From positions 434,001 to 498,000 of the forward strand of contig NZ_JACCAS010000002.1 of assembly GCF_013409255.1 (NCBI RefSeq): DNA of 64,000 nt, read 5' to 3'. The notes beneath the pieces are model-generated. The model searched no databases, had not been told where the DNA came from, and saw only the letters and a list, made by a program, of their open reading frames with translations. Positions 45,640 through 53,678 of the stretch are shown here, one piece after another. This DNA comes from Paraburkholderia bryophila (GTDB lineage: Bacteria; Pseudomonadota; Gammaproteobacteria; Burkholderiales; Burkholderiaceae). The position numbers and the translations under genes were made by a program. The stretch's first letter is position 1. Each line of letters starts with the position of its first letter.

Positions 45640-46113
45640 ATGGAACATCTCAAGCATTGCATCATAGCGAACGATGCTGCTCCCCGGACAAAGCCGTCCA
45701 ATTACCCCGAGCCGTTCGCGTCGCGAATGAATGGCAGGACGAAGAAGCCACTCGGCGATCCGTTCGGGCTAAGCCAGTTCGGCGTCAATCTGACCACGCT
45801 TGAACAAGGCGCTGCGTCCGCGTTGCATCATCAACATTCGTTGCAGGACGAGTGGGTGTACGTGCTGCAAGGAGAGGTCACGCTTCACGTTGGCAACGAC
45901 GAGTTCCCGATGCAAGCAGGCATGTGTGCCGGCTTTCGCGCGGGAGGCGAACCGCACCATATCGAGAACCGCTCATCCGCGAATGCGGTCATCCTCGAAG
46001 TGGGCAGTCGCCCGCCAGGCGACGAAGTCAGTTACCCCGCCGACGATCTGGTTGCGGTAATGAACGCAGCGGGGAAATGGGTGTTTGAACATAAAGACGG
46101 CCGGCCGTATTAA
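45640..46113 (+). CDS. Cupin-domain protein
   Basis: A 157-residue single cupin. Motif 1 is SALHHQHSLQDEWVYVLQGEVTLHVGNDEFPMQAG (residues about 65-95) and motif 2 is FRAGGEPHHIENRS, giving three histidines and a glutamate for one metal. The N-terminal segment PSNYPEPFASRMNGRTKKPLGDPFGL is typical of a group of uncharacterised cupins that bind sugars or act as regulators. It is divergent from the beta-lactamase operon, 190 bp apart. Confidence 0.85.
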   Translation: MEHLKHCIIANDAAPRTKPSNYPEPFASRMNGRTKKPLGDPFGLSQFGVNLTTLEQGAASALHHQHSLQDEWVYVLQGEVTLHVGNDEFPMQAGMCAGFRAGGEPHHIENRSSANAVILEVGSRPPGDEVSYPADDLVAVMNAAGKWVFEHKDGRPY

Positions 46114-46173
46114 CCACGCGGGAGGCTGGCCGACTTTCAGCGCAAGCGCCTGAACCCACACGCCGCGTCCGTC

Positions 46174-46716
46174 TTACCGAGTGGGGATTTCGAACACGAG
46201 GCAGGTTGTCGTGGCATGCGCGTAGAGCGTGCCGTCCGGTCCGACGAGGCGCGCTTCGGCGGTCGCCAGTTGACGGCCACAGTGGATCACCTTGCCCTCG
46301 GCGCGCACACGCTGCACGCGGGGCAGCACGGCCTTCACATAGTTCACGCTCAGTTCGGCGGTCGTATAGCCGCGTCCGACCGGCATCAAGGTGTGTACCG
46401 AGCAACCCAGCGCGGAGTCGAGCAGCGTCGCCATCCAGCCGCCGTGAACGGTGCCGAGCGGATTCAGATGCTGGGCGAGCGGCGTGCCCTGAAACACCGC
46501 CTGGCCTGCCGACACTTCGATCAAGGTGAAGTCGAGCGTCTTTGCGATTGCGGCATAAGGCAATTCGCCGGCGATCATCGCCTGCAAGACTTCCAGTCCC
46601 GTTTTCCCTGCAACCTGCTCCGGACTTGCGAGTCCGGGCCCCGGCCCGGCGTCGACGCTAGCCAAGACTTCCTGTTCTTTCGCCAGCCAGTGTTCGAGGG
46701 TTTGTTCGTGAGTCAA
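46174..46716 (-). CDS. PaaI-family hotdog thioesterase
   Basis: A 180-residue hotdog-fold thioesterase. The family centre HLNPLGTVHGGWMATLLDSALGCSVHTLMPVGRGYTTAELSVNY is present, with the HGG motif near residue 92. It should hydrolyse an acyl- or aryl-CoA. No CoA-pathway neighbours are present to suggest the substrate. Confidence 0.9.
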   Translation of the reverse strand: MTHEQTLEHWLAKEQEVLASVDAGPGPGLASPEQVAGKTGLEVLQAMIAGELPYAAIAKTLDFTLIEVSAGQAVFQGTPLAQHLNPLGTVHGGWMATLLDSALGCSVHTLMPVGRGYTTAELSVNYVKAVLPRVQRVRAEGKVIHCGRQLATAEARLVGPDGTLYAHATTTCLVFEIPTR

Positions 46717-47007
46717 AGCAGGTCTCCCAGACGAATGAAAATCGAAGGCATCGATTAAATCATCATTTGGTCGTCACTGCTGCGCCGAGACAACGGACGC
46801 GAGGCGACGTGTACTCACTGCGGCCAACGTGAATGGCGCGGAGGTCCGGCTCGTCCACGCCCCATGCGTTTTAGAGGTTTTCCTTGAAAAGGGCATTGCC
46901 TTCGCCATGGTCGACGCGACTTGCTCTGGCTTATCGTCAATTACGATTAACAACGGTCACTCCATTCGGCTGCTGGTCGCGCGGCATTTTGCGGGGGCGA
47001 ATAAAGG

Positions 47008-47325
47008 CTATGACGCACGCCGCGCTGCTGCCGCCCTGGCACTGCGGTGACGACGGCGTAACACGGCATAGCCGATAAAGAGAAGCGCGCCGATGAGCAA
47101 CGCCGCGATCCCCCAACAGAGGAGCAGCGCAATCATCGGCATGTCATCCGGGTTCGCCAGATGTTCTGCTCCCACCGCGGTCAGGCCATGTCTTATGAAA
47201 GCGTCCTCTCCGGGCGGCATGTTGTAGGGCACCAGCATGAAAAGGCATGCCACGTACCAGCCGCCGACAATCGACAAAGCGGCAGCGACTCCACATCCGA
47301 GAATCTTCAACAGGATGCGTTTCAT
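47008..47325 (-). CDS. Small two-helix membrane protein, probable Tlde1 immunity protein
   Basis: A 105-residue protein. Helix 1 lies at about 8-32 (ILGCGVAAALSIVGGWYVACLFML), a short polar loop of about 30 residues follows (YNMPPGEDAFIRHGLTAVG), and helix 2 is at about 64-88 (MIALLLCWGIAALLIGALLFIGYAVL). A basic Arg-rich tail ends it. The loop would be periplasmic, where a peptidoglycan-attacking enzyme must be blocked. The ATG overlaps the Tlde1-like stop (ATGA). Position and topology make immunity likely; sequence homology is not recognised. Confidence 0.7.
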   Translation of the reverse strand: MKRILLKILGCGVAAALSIVGGWYVACLFMLVPYNMPPGEDAFIRHGLTAVGAEHLANPDDMPMIALLLCWGIAALLIGALLFIGYAVLRRRHRSARAAAARRAS

Positions 47326-47804
47326 TTCACGATGACCGTTCCATAAGCCCTCATCGTAGTGCCAGGAACCGCCACGGTAAGTCCTTGGGACCGAATGAAT
47401 GTCTGTAGTCTATCAAACGCAGTCGGGTCGACGACGCTAATGCACCCTTCACTCAGTCGTCTTTGCCCCATCGGGTGCAGCCGAAAATTGCCACGCTTGA
47501 CTCCGTTAATAATTGTCTCGTCACCTGTTTCCGGATTCCACAACATAAACCACGTATGCCGGTCGGTCGAACCATAGCCGTACGCAAACCAGAGGTCCCA
47601 GAGGAACCCCATGCGGCCACCCGAGTGACGGTCCACGAGGTAATAAACGCCTTTGGGTAAAGGTCCAATATTTGGCATAGCCGTATCATCGGGGTTGTCG
47701 CGTCCTTGGCCACTGCCAGAAAAGGCGCTGACGGGCGCGGTTCCTGGACACGTCAGAATCGACGTTTTTTTCCCGTTGAGAATGAAAGCGCATGCGACTG
47801 GCAT
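47322..47804 (-). CDS. Tlde1-like (DUF2778) type VI effector with L,D-transpeptidase fold
   Basis: A 160-residue protein without a signal peptide. The domain starts MPVACAFILNGKKTSIL and contains NIGPLPKGVYYLVDR and HTWFMLWNPETGDETIINGVKRGNF. The catalytic signature is H110…R-R-L-S118-E-G-C121, the HxxxxxxxSxGC of L,D-transpeptidase-type enzymes. Known Tlde1 toxins cut or exchange D-amino acids in peptidoglycan tetrapeptides when delivered to a rival's periplasm. CGGAG sits 7-8 bases before ATG 47804. The coupled downstream gene is the probable immunity protein. No Hcp, VgrG or sheath genes are in this window. Confidence 0.85.
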   Translation of the reverse strand: MPVACAFILNGKKTSILTCPGTAPVSAFSGSGQGRDNPDDTAMPNIGPLPKGVYYLVDRHSGGRMGFLWDLWFAYGYGSTDRHTWFMLWNPETGDETIINGVKRGNFRLHPMGQRRLSEGCISVVDPTAFDRLQTFIRSQGLTVAVPGTTMRAYGTVIVK

Positions 47805-48202
47805 AAAGACACTCCGTACCATACAGTGAATGCCCGCATGCTACGAAGAACAGGATGGACGCAACAATAAGAGACCGTCGATCCGTCGCCCGGATTTTTC
47901 GCAATCTGGTCCCGTAAAACCCCGTGGCGGAATAGCTACCGGTATTTAGATGCGAAATGTACTTTCCAGAGTCTCCGCACTACTTCGAAACAGGACTCAC
48001 GAGAGAGTCCTCGCATTCAAATGTGCGACAATCCTCAACCATTTTGGCGTCCGCGTCTGCTTAAGATTCGTTTGCCTTTATTTGGCTTTCATTTATATTC
48101 ACGCACAACTATTAGACAACTTCCGACCTGTGAAGAGATGCTCACTCGTCGATTGAAAAGAAAAGATTGCACAAAAACACTGGGCACGCGGAGACATTGT
48201 CA
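47805..48202. other. AT-richer non-coding gap upstream of the Tlde1-like gene
   Basis: A 398-bp region clearly richer in A and T than the surroundings, including ATTTATATTCACGCACAAC. It probably contains the promoter of the toxin-immunity pair. A 68-residue open frame (47950-48156, plus) has no recognisable content. The base composition hints at acquired DNA. Confidence 0.5.
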
Positions 48203-48703
48203 ATGCCAACGAGAACCGTACATCGAGCGGCGGCGGAACACGTTTCCGACCTCACCGAGATCCTGAACGACGCAGTCGCGTACAAGCTCCAGCAAGGCGA
48301 CGCGGCGTGGGGCCAAACGGGATGGACCGAGGCCGGCGTGCTGCAGACCATTACGCGTAGCGAAGCCTACGTCATCGAGCAGGACGGTATCTGCGTCGCG
48401 ACCATGTCGCTCTCGTGGCAAGACGAAAAGTACTGGGGGATTCAGGAGCCGGTCGCCGGTTATGTCCACCGGATCGCCGTGCGCAATGGCTGTCGTGGAC
48501 TCGGCATTGGCGGTTTCGCAATGGACTGGTGCGCGAATCAGGTCAGCGCCCGAAACCGGCGTTTTCTTCGACTGGATTGCGACCAAAGGAATACGAAACT
48601 CTGCGCTCACTATGAGTCGCTCGGTTTTGTACGGGTCGGGACCCGGCCTATTCCGGAGCTCAGGGACTACGTCGCGTCGCTCTACGAGAAAGCGGCGCGT
48701 TAA
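48203..48703 (+). CDS. GNAT-family N-acetyltransferase
   Basis: A 166-residue single GNAT domain. The acetyl-CoA region is GYVHRIAVRNGCRGLGIGGFAMDWC (RxxGxG/A-like NGCRGLGIG), and the end is LCAHYESLGFVRVGTRP. ATG 48203 (MPTRTV) gives normal length. The substrate is unknown; it stands alone. Confidence 0.85.
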   Translation: MPTRTVHRAAAEHVSDLTEILNDAVAYKLQQGDAAWGQTGWTEAGVLQTITRSEAYVIEQDGICVATMSLSWQDEKYWGIQEPVAGYVHRIAVRNGCRGLGIGGFAMDWCANQVSARNRRFLRLDCDQRNTKLCAHYESLGFVRVGTRPIPELRDYVASLYEKAAR

Positions 48704-48754
48704 GTCGCCGATTGACCGGGACGTCGCTGCCGCTTCACGCGCCCGCAACGGCCC

Positions 48755-49402
48755 CTACCGCACCGCGCCCGATTGCGCTTCCGCATACTGCTCCGACGCC
48801 AGCCCGCGCGCCACGACACGGCGCGCACGCGCCCAGGCGCGGGACATCCGTACCTCGTACTCAGTCACCGTGGCATCCAGCCCATCTTCACCGCACGCTT
48901 TGCGGTCATTGATCGTATCGCGCAGGTCTTCCAGTTCGAGAAGCTCGCGCAACGCATCGAATCCATCGGATGAGGCCGGCGCGTTCATGTCGCCCGCAAG
49001 CCTCTCCGTCACGACGGGCGCGGCACACTCGTCGGAAAACGTCGCCCCGTCACTGATCACCGCCGCCAACCGGTCGGCGATTTCCCCCAGCGCAAAGGAC
49101 CGTTGCCATTCCCCGCCGAACGAGTAAGCGGTATCCGCCTGCTGCCAGATTGCAGTCAATTCACGCATGAGCGCGGGATGAACACCTTGCTCCCCGCTAT
49201 CGCGCCGCGTTGCTTGCGCAGCGCCCGGCGCACGCGCGGCAGGGCGTGCGTTCAACGCCTCGGCAACCCGTTTTTCCAGCACACCATCGCCGCAGACGCG
49301 CCGTTGCGAAGCTCGCGAACCGTTCGATTGATTCGCCCTGCCGCTGATCACTCGCGATTCACCGGCCGAACCATTCGCCGCACAACTCCACTTCTCAGCC
49401 AT
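48755..49402 (-). CDS. Hypothetical protein
   Basis: A 215-residue protein without signal or membrane segments. The C-terminal two thirds is helical and acidic (HPALMRELTAIWQQADTAYSFGGEWQRSFALGEIADRLAAVI, then LRELLELEDLRDTIND), while the N-terminus is low-complexity and basic. GGAGG is placed ideally before ATG 49402. It lies just beyond the symporter stop on the same strand, but a transcript link is unproven. I recognise no family. Confidence 0.6.
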   Translation of the reverse strand: MAEKWSCAANGSAGESRVISGRANQSNGSRASQRRVCGDGVLEKRVAEALNARPAARAPGAAQATRRDSGEQGVHPALMRELTAIWQQADTAYSFGGEWQRSFALGEIADRLAAVISDGATFSDECAAPVVTERLAGDMNAPASSDGFDALRELLELEDLRDTINDRKACGEDGLDATVTEYEVRMSRAWARARRVVARGLASEQYAEAQSGAVR

Positions 49403-49415
49403 AGCGGCCTCCGAG

Positions 49416-50675
49416 TCAGGCATTCTCATGTAAGGACCGCAGCGTCGCGGCGTGACTGCCGGCTATCGGCTCCGACGGCGCCTCACCGGAAATGCGCATG
49501 GCAACCGTGGTGGCGACCGTGCTCGCATAGACGTTGAGCGCCGTACGGCCCATGTCGAAAAACGCGTCGAGGCCGAGAATCAGCAACACGGCTTCGGGCG
49601 GCAAGCCGACCGCCGACAGGATCGCCGTGATCGCCACGATCGCACCGGACGGCACGTTAGCCGCGCCGTCGATCGTGATAATTGTCAGCACGATGATCGT
49701 GAACACCAGCGGCCAGGTCCACGCCAGGTGATAAGCATCCGCGAGATAGCCGACGGCGAGCGCCGTGTACAGCACCGCGCCGTCGCGATTGAAAATGTAC
49801 GACAGCGGCAAGATGGTCGATGCGACGGACGAAGGCACGCCCATTTCCGTCAGCCGCTTCAAATGGACCGGAAACGTGATTTCCGACGAACGCGTACTGA
49901 ACGCGAGAATCAGCGGCTCGCTGACATGCTTGATCACGGCGCGCGGCGACTGGCCGACCAACTTGATGATCAGCGTGAGCACCACCGCCAGGATCGCCAT
50001 GCCGAGGTACGCGACGCCGAGCAACTTGAGCAACGGCGTGATGGATGCAATCCCCTTCGACGACACCAACGCCGCCAGCCCAGCGAACACGGCAAACGGC
50101 GACAACGCGATAACCCATTCGATCATCTTGAAGAGCGCCGCCAGCAAAGATTCGAATACGGCGACGAGAGGCGCCGCGCGGTCCTCGACTACCGACAGCG
50201 CCGAACCCAGCAACACACCGAAAACCAGCACCGGCAACGCATTCCCTTCAGCCAGCGCCGCCACGATATTCGCCGGCACCAGGTCGACGACGAACTTCGT
50301 CCAGTCGATTCCCGGCGCGAGGTTCTTCGGCATCACGGCGGTTTGCGCGAGGCTCGCGCCGAGTCCCGGCCGGAACAGCATATTGAGTCCCAGGCCGAGC
50401 GCGCTGGCCAGCAGCGTCATGAGCAGGAAAAAGCCGATGCTCAGCATCGCCGTCTTGCCCAGATGCCCGCGCTGCACGCCCGCCCGAAACGCGCCGAGCG
50501 TGACGGACAGCAGAATCAGCGGCATCACGACCATCTTGATGGCATGCGCGAAAATCGCGGAGATAAACGACAGCTTGGCGCTGAGGTCCGGTACATAAAT
50601 ACCCGCGAGGATCCCTAGCGCGAGACCCACCAGCATCTGCACCGGCATGGAGATCCGCTTACTTGACGGTTTCAT
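49416..50675 (-). CDS. Dicarboxylate/amino acid:cation symporter (DAACS)
   Basis: A 419-residue membrane transporter of the DctA/GltP family. Helix pattern and motifs are typical: KMVVMPLILLSVTLGAF, the first re-entrant hairpin with AFSTRSSEITFPV (the serine-rich SSxxT motif), and SGAIVAITAILSAVGLPPEA with DAFFDMGRTALNVYAS near the end. It imports a C4-dicarboxylate or acidic amino acid with Na+ or H+. Its start overlaps the end of a GntR-type regulator by 17 bp, so that regulator probably controls it. Confidence 0.92.
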   Translation of the reverse strand: MKPSSKRISMPVQMLVGLALGILAGIYVPDLSAKLSFISAIFAHAIKMVVMPLILLSVTLGAFRAGVQRGHLGKTAMLSIGFFLLMTLLASALGLGLNMLFRPGLGASLAQTAVMPKNLAPGIDWTKFVVDLVPANIVAALAEGNALPVLVFGVLLGSALSVVEDRAAPLVAVFESLLAALFKMIEWVIALSPFAVFAGLAALVSSKGIASITPLLKLLGVAYLGMAILAVVLTLIIKLVGQSPRAVIKHVSEPLILAFSTRSSEITFPVHLKRLTEMGVPSSVASTILPLSYIFNRDGAVLYTALAVGYLADAYHLAWTWPLVFTIIVLTIITIDGAANVPSGAIVAITAILSAVGLPPEAVLLILGLDAFFDMGRTALNVYASTVATTVAMRISGEAPSEPIAGSHAATLRSLHENA

Positions 50676-51324
50676 TCTGAGCCCTTATTAGATTGATTCT
50701 TGCGTCAGTGCCATCGATGATGTGATTCCACATATGACGTCGCGCCGCTTCCGGCTCGTTGGCCTTGATCGCGGCGAAGATGTTCAGGTGTTCCAGCGTG
50801 CCGCGTCGAACCGTCGCCACGTCGTCGCGATGCAGTTCGTTCAGCGCCAACCCCGTTTGCGCGCGGAGCACCTTGTAGGTGGTGAATAAACGTTCGTTGC
50901 GGGAGGCCGCGAACATCTCCTGATGAAACACCCAGCCCGTGCGCTGCTCGACCGATAGATTGGTGGAAGGTTGTTCGAGCAACTGCTGCATTTGCGCAGC
51001 CGCTCGAGTCAATCCTTCCGTCGCGCCGTTGACCGCAGCCAGATACGCCGCCGTGCTTTCCAACGCCAGACGCACCTCGAAAATTTCTCGCAGATCGTTG
51101 CTCGTCGGCGCCGAGACGTAGGTGCCTTTTTTAGGAATGACTTCGACCAGCCCTTCGACAACCAGCCGTTGAATCGCGGAACGCACAGGCGTATGCCCGA
51201 GCATCAGATCTTCCGCCACATTGCGAGGCGAAAGCGGATGACCCGGCGCCAGCCGCCCATCGAGAATTCTCGTGCGGAGCTGGATATATGCGGACTGCGT
51301 ATCGGATTGAGTTTCCTCTAACAT
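50659..51324 (-). CDS. GntR/FadR-type transcriptional regulator
   Basis: A 221-residue regulator. The winged HTH is QLRTRILDGRLAPGHPLSPRNVAEDLMLGHTPVRSAIQRLVVEGLVEVIPKKGTYV; the C-terminal FCD domain (helical, metal-binding) has REIFEVRLALESTAAYLAAV, FHQEMFAASRNERLF and HLNIFAAIKANEPEAARRHMWNHI. It is first in a two-gene operon with the symporter (17-bp overlap). The ligand is probably the transported acid. Confidence 0.92.
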   Translation of the reverse strand: MLEETQSDTQSAYIQLRTRILDGRLAPGHPLSPRNVAEDLMLGHTPVRSAIQRLVVEGLVEVIPKKGTYVSAPTSNDLREIFEVRLALESTAAYLAAVNGATEGLTRAAAQMQQLLEQPSTNLSVEQRTGWVFHQEMFAASRNERLFTTYKVLRAQTGLALNELHRDDVATVRRGTLEHLNIFAAIKANEPEAARRHMWNHIIDGTDARINLIRAQNETVK

Positions 51325-51336
51325 CTGAGATCTCAG
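51325..51336. promoter_or_regulatory. Palindrome CTGAGATCTCAG next to the GntR start
   Basis: CTGAGATCTCAG is a perfect 12-bp palindrome touching the start codon of the GntR gene. Position suits an autoregulatory operator; it does not match the usual FadR-type TGGTNNNACCA. Confidence 0.45.
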
Positions 51337-51593
51337 TTGGCTCTCTCGAATAAACTGTATTTACAACGTTGGCGATGATTGCTCTAATGCGAGCACCGCG
51401 CAACTATTATTTTTGATAGGTACTCACTCTATTCATTCCAGATTACGGATTGATCTGAAGCGCATAGATATGGAATTCCAGGTGGCTCTTTTGACCGAGC
51501 AGATAGACCTGGATCAACGTTTAAAGATGCTTCCCGAAATAAACTATTCGCCCCTTTCAGGCGCCACTCACTTTGTAGGTACGGACTCAATTT

Positions 51594-52079
51594 ATGCTGC
51601 GTGATCGTTCGCTCTTCGCTATACGCTCTGTTCCAGCCGAGCAGGTCTATCCGATCCGGAGTTCTGTTCTGCTGGACGGCGATACGTCGCAGTGCCGATT
51701 CCGCGGCGACGATCAGGACTCGACTTTGCATCTGGCGATCTGCGACGGCGACGCTATCGTTGCGGCCGCAACAGTGTGTCAGGAAGCGTTTCCCGGCTCG
51801 CCCGGCGACAATGCGTGGCGATTACGCGGCGTGGCAGTGGACCCGTCCATGCAGCGGTACGGTTTTGGCCGGATGCTGATCAAACTGTGCTTCGATCATG
51901 CGCGAAAAGAAGGCGGACGTATCGTCTGGTGCACGGCGCGGGAAAGCGCGCGGGGGTTTTATGAGGCGCTCGGGTTCGCCTCCGCGTCCCCGCCTTTCAC
52001 ATTACCGACGCGCGGCGACGTGTTGTTCTATGAAATGCACTATGTCCTGCCGGGAGAACCTGTTACGGATGTCGAGTAG
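51594..52079 (+). CDS. GNAT-family N-acetyltransferase
   Basis: A 161-residue GNAT of the kind with WRLRGVAVDPSMQRYGFGRMLIKLCFDHARKEG (acetyl-CoA loop QRYGFG) and CTARESARGFYEALGFASAS. It acts on an unknown amine. Start ATG 51594; the region upstream is a 269-bp divergent gap towards the GntR operon. Confidence 0.85.
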   Translation: MLRDRSLFAIRSVPAEQVYPIRSSVLLDGDTSQCRFRGDDQDSTLHLAICDGDAIVAAATVCQEAFPGSPGDNAWRLRGVAVDPSMQRYGFGRMLIKLCFDHARKEGGRIVWCTARESARGFYEALGFASASPPFTLPTRGDVLFYEMHYVLPGEPVTDVE

Positions 52080-52139
52080 TCGACAAAGACCCCTGCCGGC
52101 TACGACGCGAAGATAATCGGCCTTGTTCTCAATCTGCTC

Positions 52140-52664
52140 TCACTGACAATAGACGGCGGGGATTCGGTAAATGACCGCCTTGTATTTCGGCCTCTCGCAG
52201 TGCTCCACGATCACGCCGCCTAGCGATTCCGCAATGCGCCGGCTGGGCAGGTTCTCTTCGGCAACCGGGTAAATAAAGCTCTCGGCGCCAAGGGTTTGCG
52301 TTGCCCACCGCGCGACCAGCGTGACGGCTTCGCGACCAAAACTTTCGCCATGACGATCTTCTCGAATCCAGATACCGAGTTCCTGCTTCTCGGTGTTCAC
52401 ATAGTGAAGCCCGACCAGGCCGAGAAAGCTTCCGTCGGTGCGGTGACGGATAGCGAACACATAGTCCGATCCGTTCTCGATGGACGGTATCCAGCCCTGC
52501 CAGATACGGTCGAATTCATCCCGCGAAGCCGCCGGCTCCCACGCCATGTAACGCGTCAGCGATAGCGTGATGCATGAGAACGCGACGTCTGCGTCGGCGG
52601 GTGAGAATGGTTTAATAAGAAGCCGCGTTGATTCGATTCTGATGGATTGCGCGCTGGGTGGCAT
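52140..52664 (-). CDS. RimJ/RimL-like GNAT acetyltransferase
   Basis: A 174-residue protein. It has STRLLIKPFSPADADVAFSCI, the region ELGIWIREDRHGESFGREAVTLVARWA (acetyl-CoA loop RHGESFG), and NLPSRRIAESLGG near the end. RimJ-type enzymes acetylate protein N-termini or small molecules. AAGGTG lies at good spacing before ATG 52664. Downstream of the HisRS-like gene on the same strand, 112 bp away. Confidence 0.88.
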   Translation of the reverse strand: MPPSAQSIRIESTRLLIKPFSPADADVAFSCITLSLTRYMAWEPAASRDEFDRIWQGWIPSIENGSDYVFAIRHRTDGSFLGLVGLHYVNTEKQELGIWIREDRHGESFGREAVTLVARWATQTLGAESFIYPVAEENLPSRRIAESLGGVIVEHCERPKYKAVIYRIPAVYCQ

Positions 52665-52776
52665 CTCACACCTTTCTTGTGTTTGTCTGTGCTGATCGAT
52701 TGTCGGTGAATCAAGCACCGTTGTCGAATGCTTGCGGTTATTCAAGCCGCCCAGCCTTCCCACGAAACGAATCTCG

Positions 52777-53419
52777 CTAGATCAGCCCTTGAGCCTCCAT
52801 CGCCAGCAGCAGTCGTTCCGCGCCGATTCCGAAACCCGCTCCCTCGCGATACGCCCCTCCGCCCACCACTTGCTGTTGCGCGCCGAGTTCGGTACAACGC
52901 AACTCGAAACCGCTGCCGTTCAGATAGTAGCTAAGGCCTCTTTTCGCAGCGGTGTCGATCTCGTAACGCAGTCCGAGTGAGTCGAAAAAACCAGTCACGA
53001 TCTCCTGACTGCGTCTCGTCGCGAAGTCGGGATCGGCGCACAGGTACTCGAATCCGAGTTGCGAGAACTCACGATAGCGGCCGGCCTGCGGCCGCTCGTA
53101 CCGATAGCACCGCGCGATATAGAACAACATCCGTTCCGGCTGTCGATCCAACAGTTCGGCGCAACGCTCCTGGAATAGCGCGGTCGCTTCTGGAATCAGG
53201 CAACACGGTCGTCCTTTCTTGTCGGGGAAGGCCCACATCTGGCCGATGATCTCGCTGCCGCCGGCCTTCTGGATAAACGTGTCCTGCGACCATAGCGCGG
53301 GAACGATCGCCTCCTCCGCGCCAAGGTCAATGAAGATAGCTCCGGAATTGATTTTCCAGTGCGCGCATTTGTGCCGCCTCTTTCCCAACGACGAAGCGAG
53401 TTCCGCGAATCATGGTCAT
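52777..53419 (-). pseudogene. Short HisRS-like class II synthetase paralogue with apparent +1 frameshift
   Basis: Two frames together encode about 213 residues of a class II catalytic core. The first, from ATG 53419 (MTMIRGTRFVVGKEAAQMRA), stops at TGA 53329-53327. The second continues LGAEEAIVPALWSQDTFIQ, CYRYERPQAGRYREFSQLGF (motif 2) and GGGAYREGAGFGIGAERLLLA (motif 3), with the HisRS-like VVGGG. One extra base near 53333-53336 (CATTGAC where CATGAC would read through) explains the break. The HisRS anticodon-binding domain is absent, so even the intact form would be a catalytic-core paralogue. GAGAGG precedes the ATG. A His attenuator lies directly upstream. Confidence 0.8.
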
Positions 53420-53458
53420 GAGAAACCTCTCTAATTTAGTGGTGTAAAGGAGCTGAAA

Positions 53459-53486
53459 ATAAAAAAAGGCGCCTGAGGGGCGCCTT
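53459..53486 (-). terminator. Attenuator terminator of the HisRS-like gene
   Basis: AAGGCGCC and GGCGCCTT form an 8-bp stem with a 5-base loop. On the minus strand it is followed by seven Ts, an A and four more Ts, a strong intrinsic terminator 36-40 bases before the gene's ATG. Confidence 0.88.
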
Positions 53487-53529
53487 GGTTGTACGTGCAG
53501 GGAAGGGAGTCGAAATCCCAAGTTCCTTG

Positions 53530-53610
53530 CTATGGACGTAACGAACCACGGCGCAATGCATTGCGACCGTGATGATGATGAGACTGGCTCAGTACGTTAC
53601 GGGGTTCCAT
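53530..53610 (-). CDS. His leader peptide
   Basis: A 26-codon frame beginning MEPRNVLSQSHHHHGRN, with codons CAT-CAT-CAT-CAC at positions 11-14, ending at TAG (53532-53530). Four consecutive His codons recall hisL of enterobacteria, which has seven. No Shine-Dalgarno is seen; a TATAGA element ends four bases before the ATG, so a leaderless or nearly leaderless message is possible. Transcription could also enter from the AraC gene upstream. Confidence 0.7.
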   Translation of the reverse strand: MEPRNVLSQSHHHHGRNALRRGSLRP

Positions 53611-53678
53611 GCTGTCTATAGTGGCACATTAAAAAGGTTCTGTGTGCGCGTGGCCGATGTGTCCCAGTACTTCTCCGA

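Larger units (their letters stand above)
53455..53610 (-). promoter_or_regulatory. Predicted His attenuator of the HisRS-like gene
   Basis: Read leftward: leader peptide with four His codons (53580-53569), hairpin CACGG-(u)-CGCAAU-gc-AUUGCG-CCGUG (53571-53547), a small GGGA/TCCC stem, and a terminator. The second strand of the first hairpin holds GCGCCGUGG (complement of 53546-53554), which can pair with CCAAGGCGC (complement of 53480-53488) in the terminator's rising arm, eight of nine positions matching. Stalling at His codons would free it and prevent termination. Confidence 0.75.

Noticed and set aside
46829..47050. 73-codon frame between the thioesterase and immunity genes
   Set aside because: No ribosome site, no recognisable motif, and it overlaps the end of the minus-strand immunity gene.
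47950..48156. 68-codon hydrophobic frame upstream of the GNAT gene
   Set aside because: AT-rich context with no ribosome site or family match; hydrophobicity alone is weak evidence.
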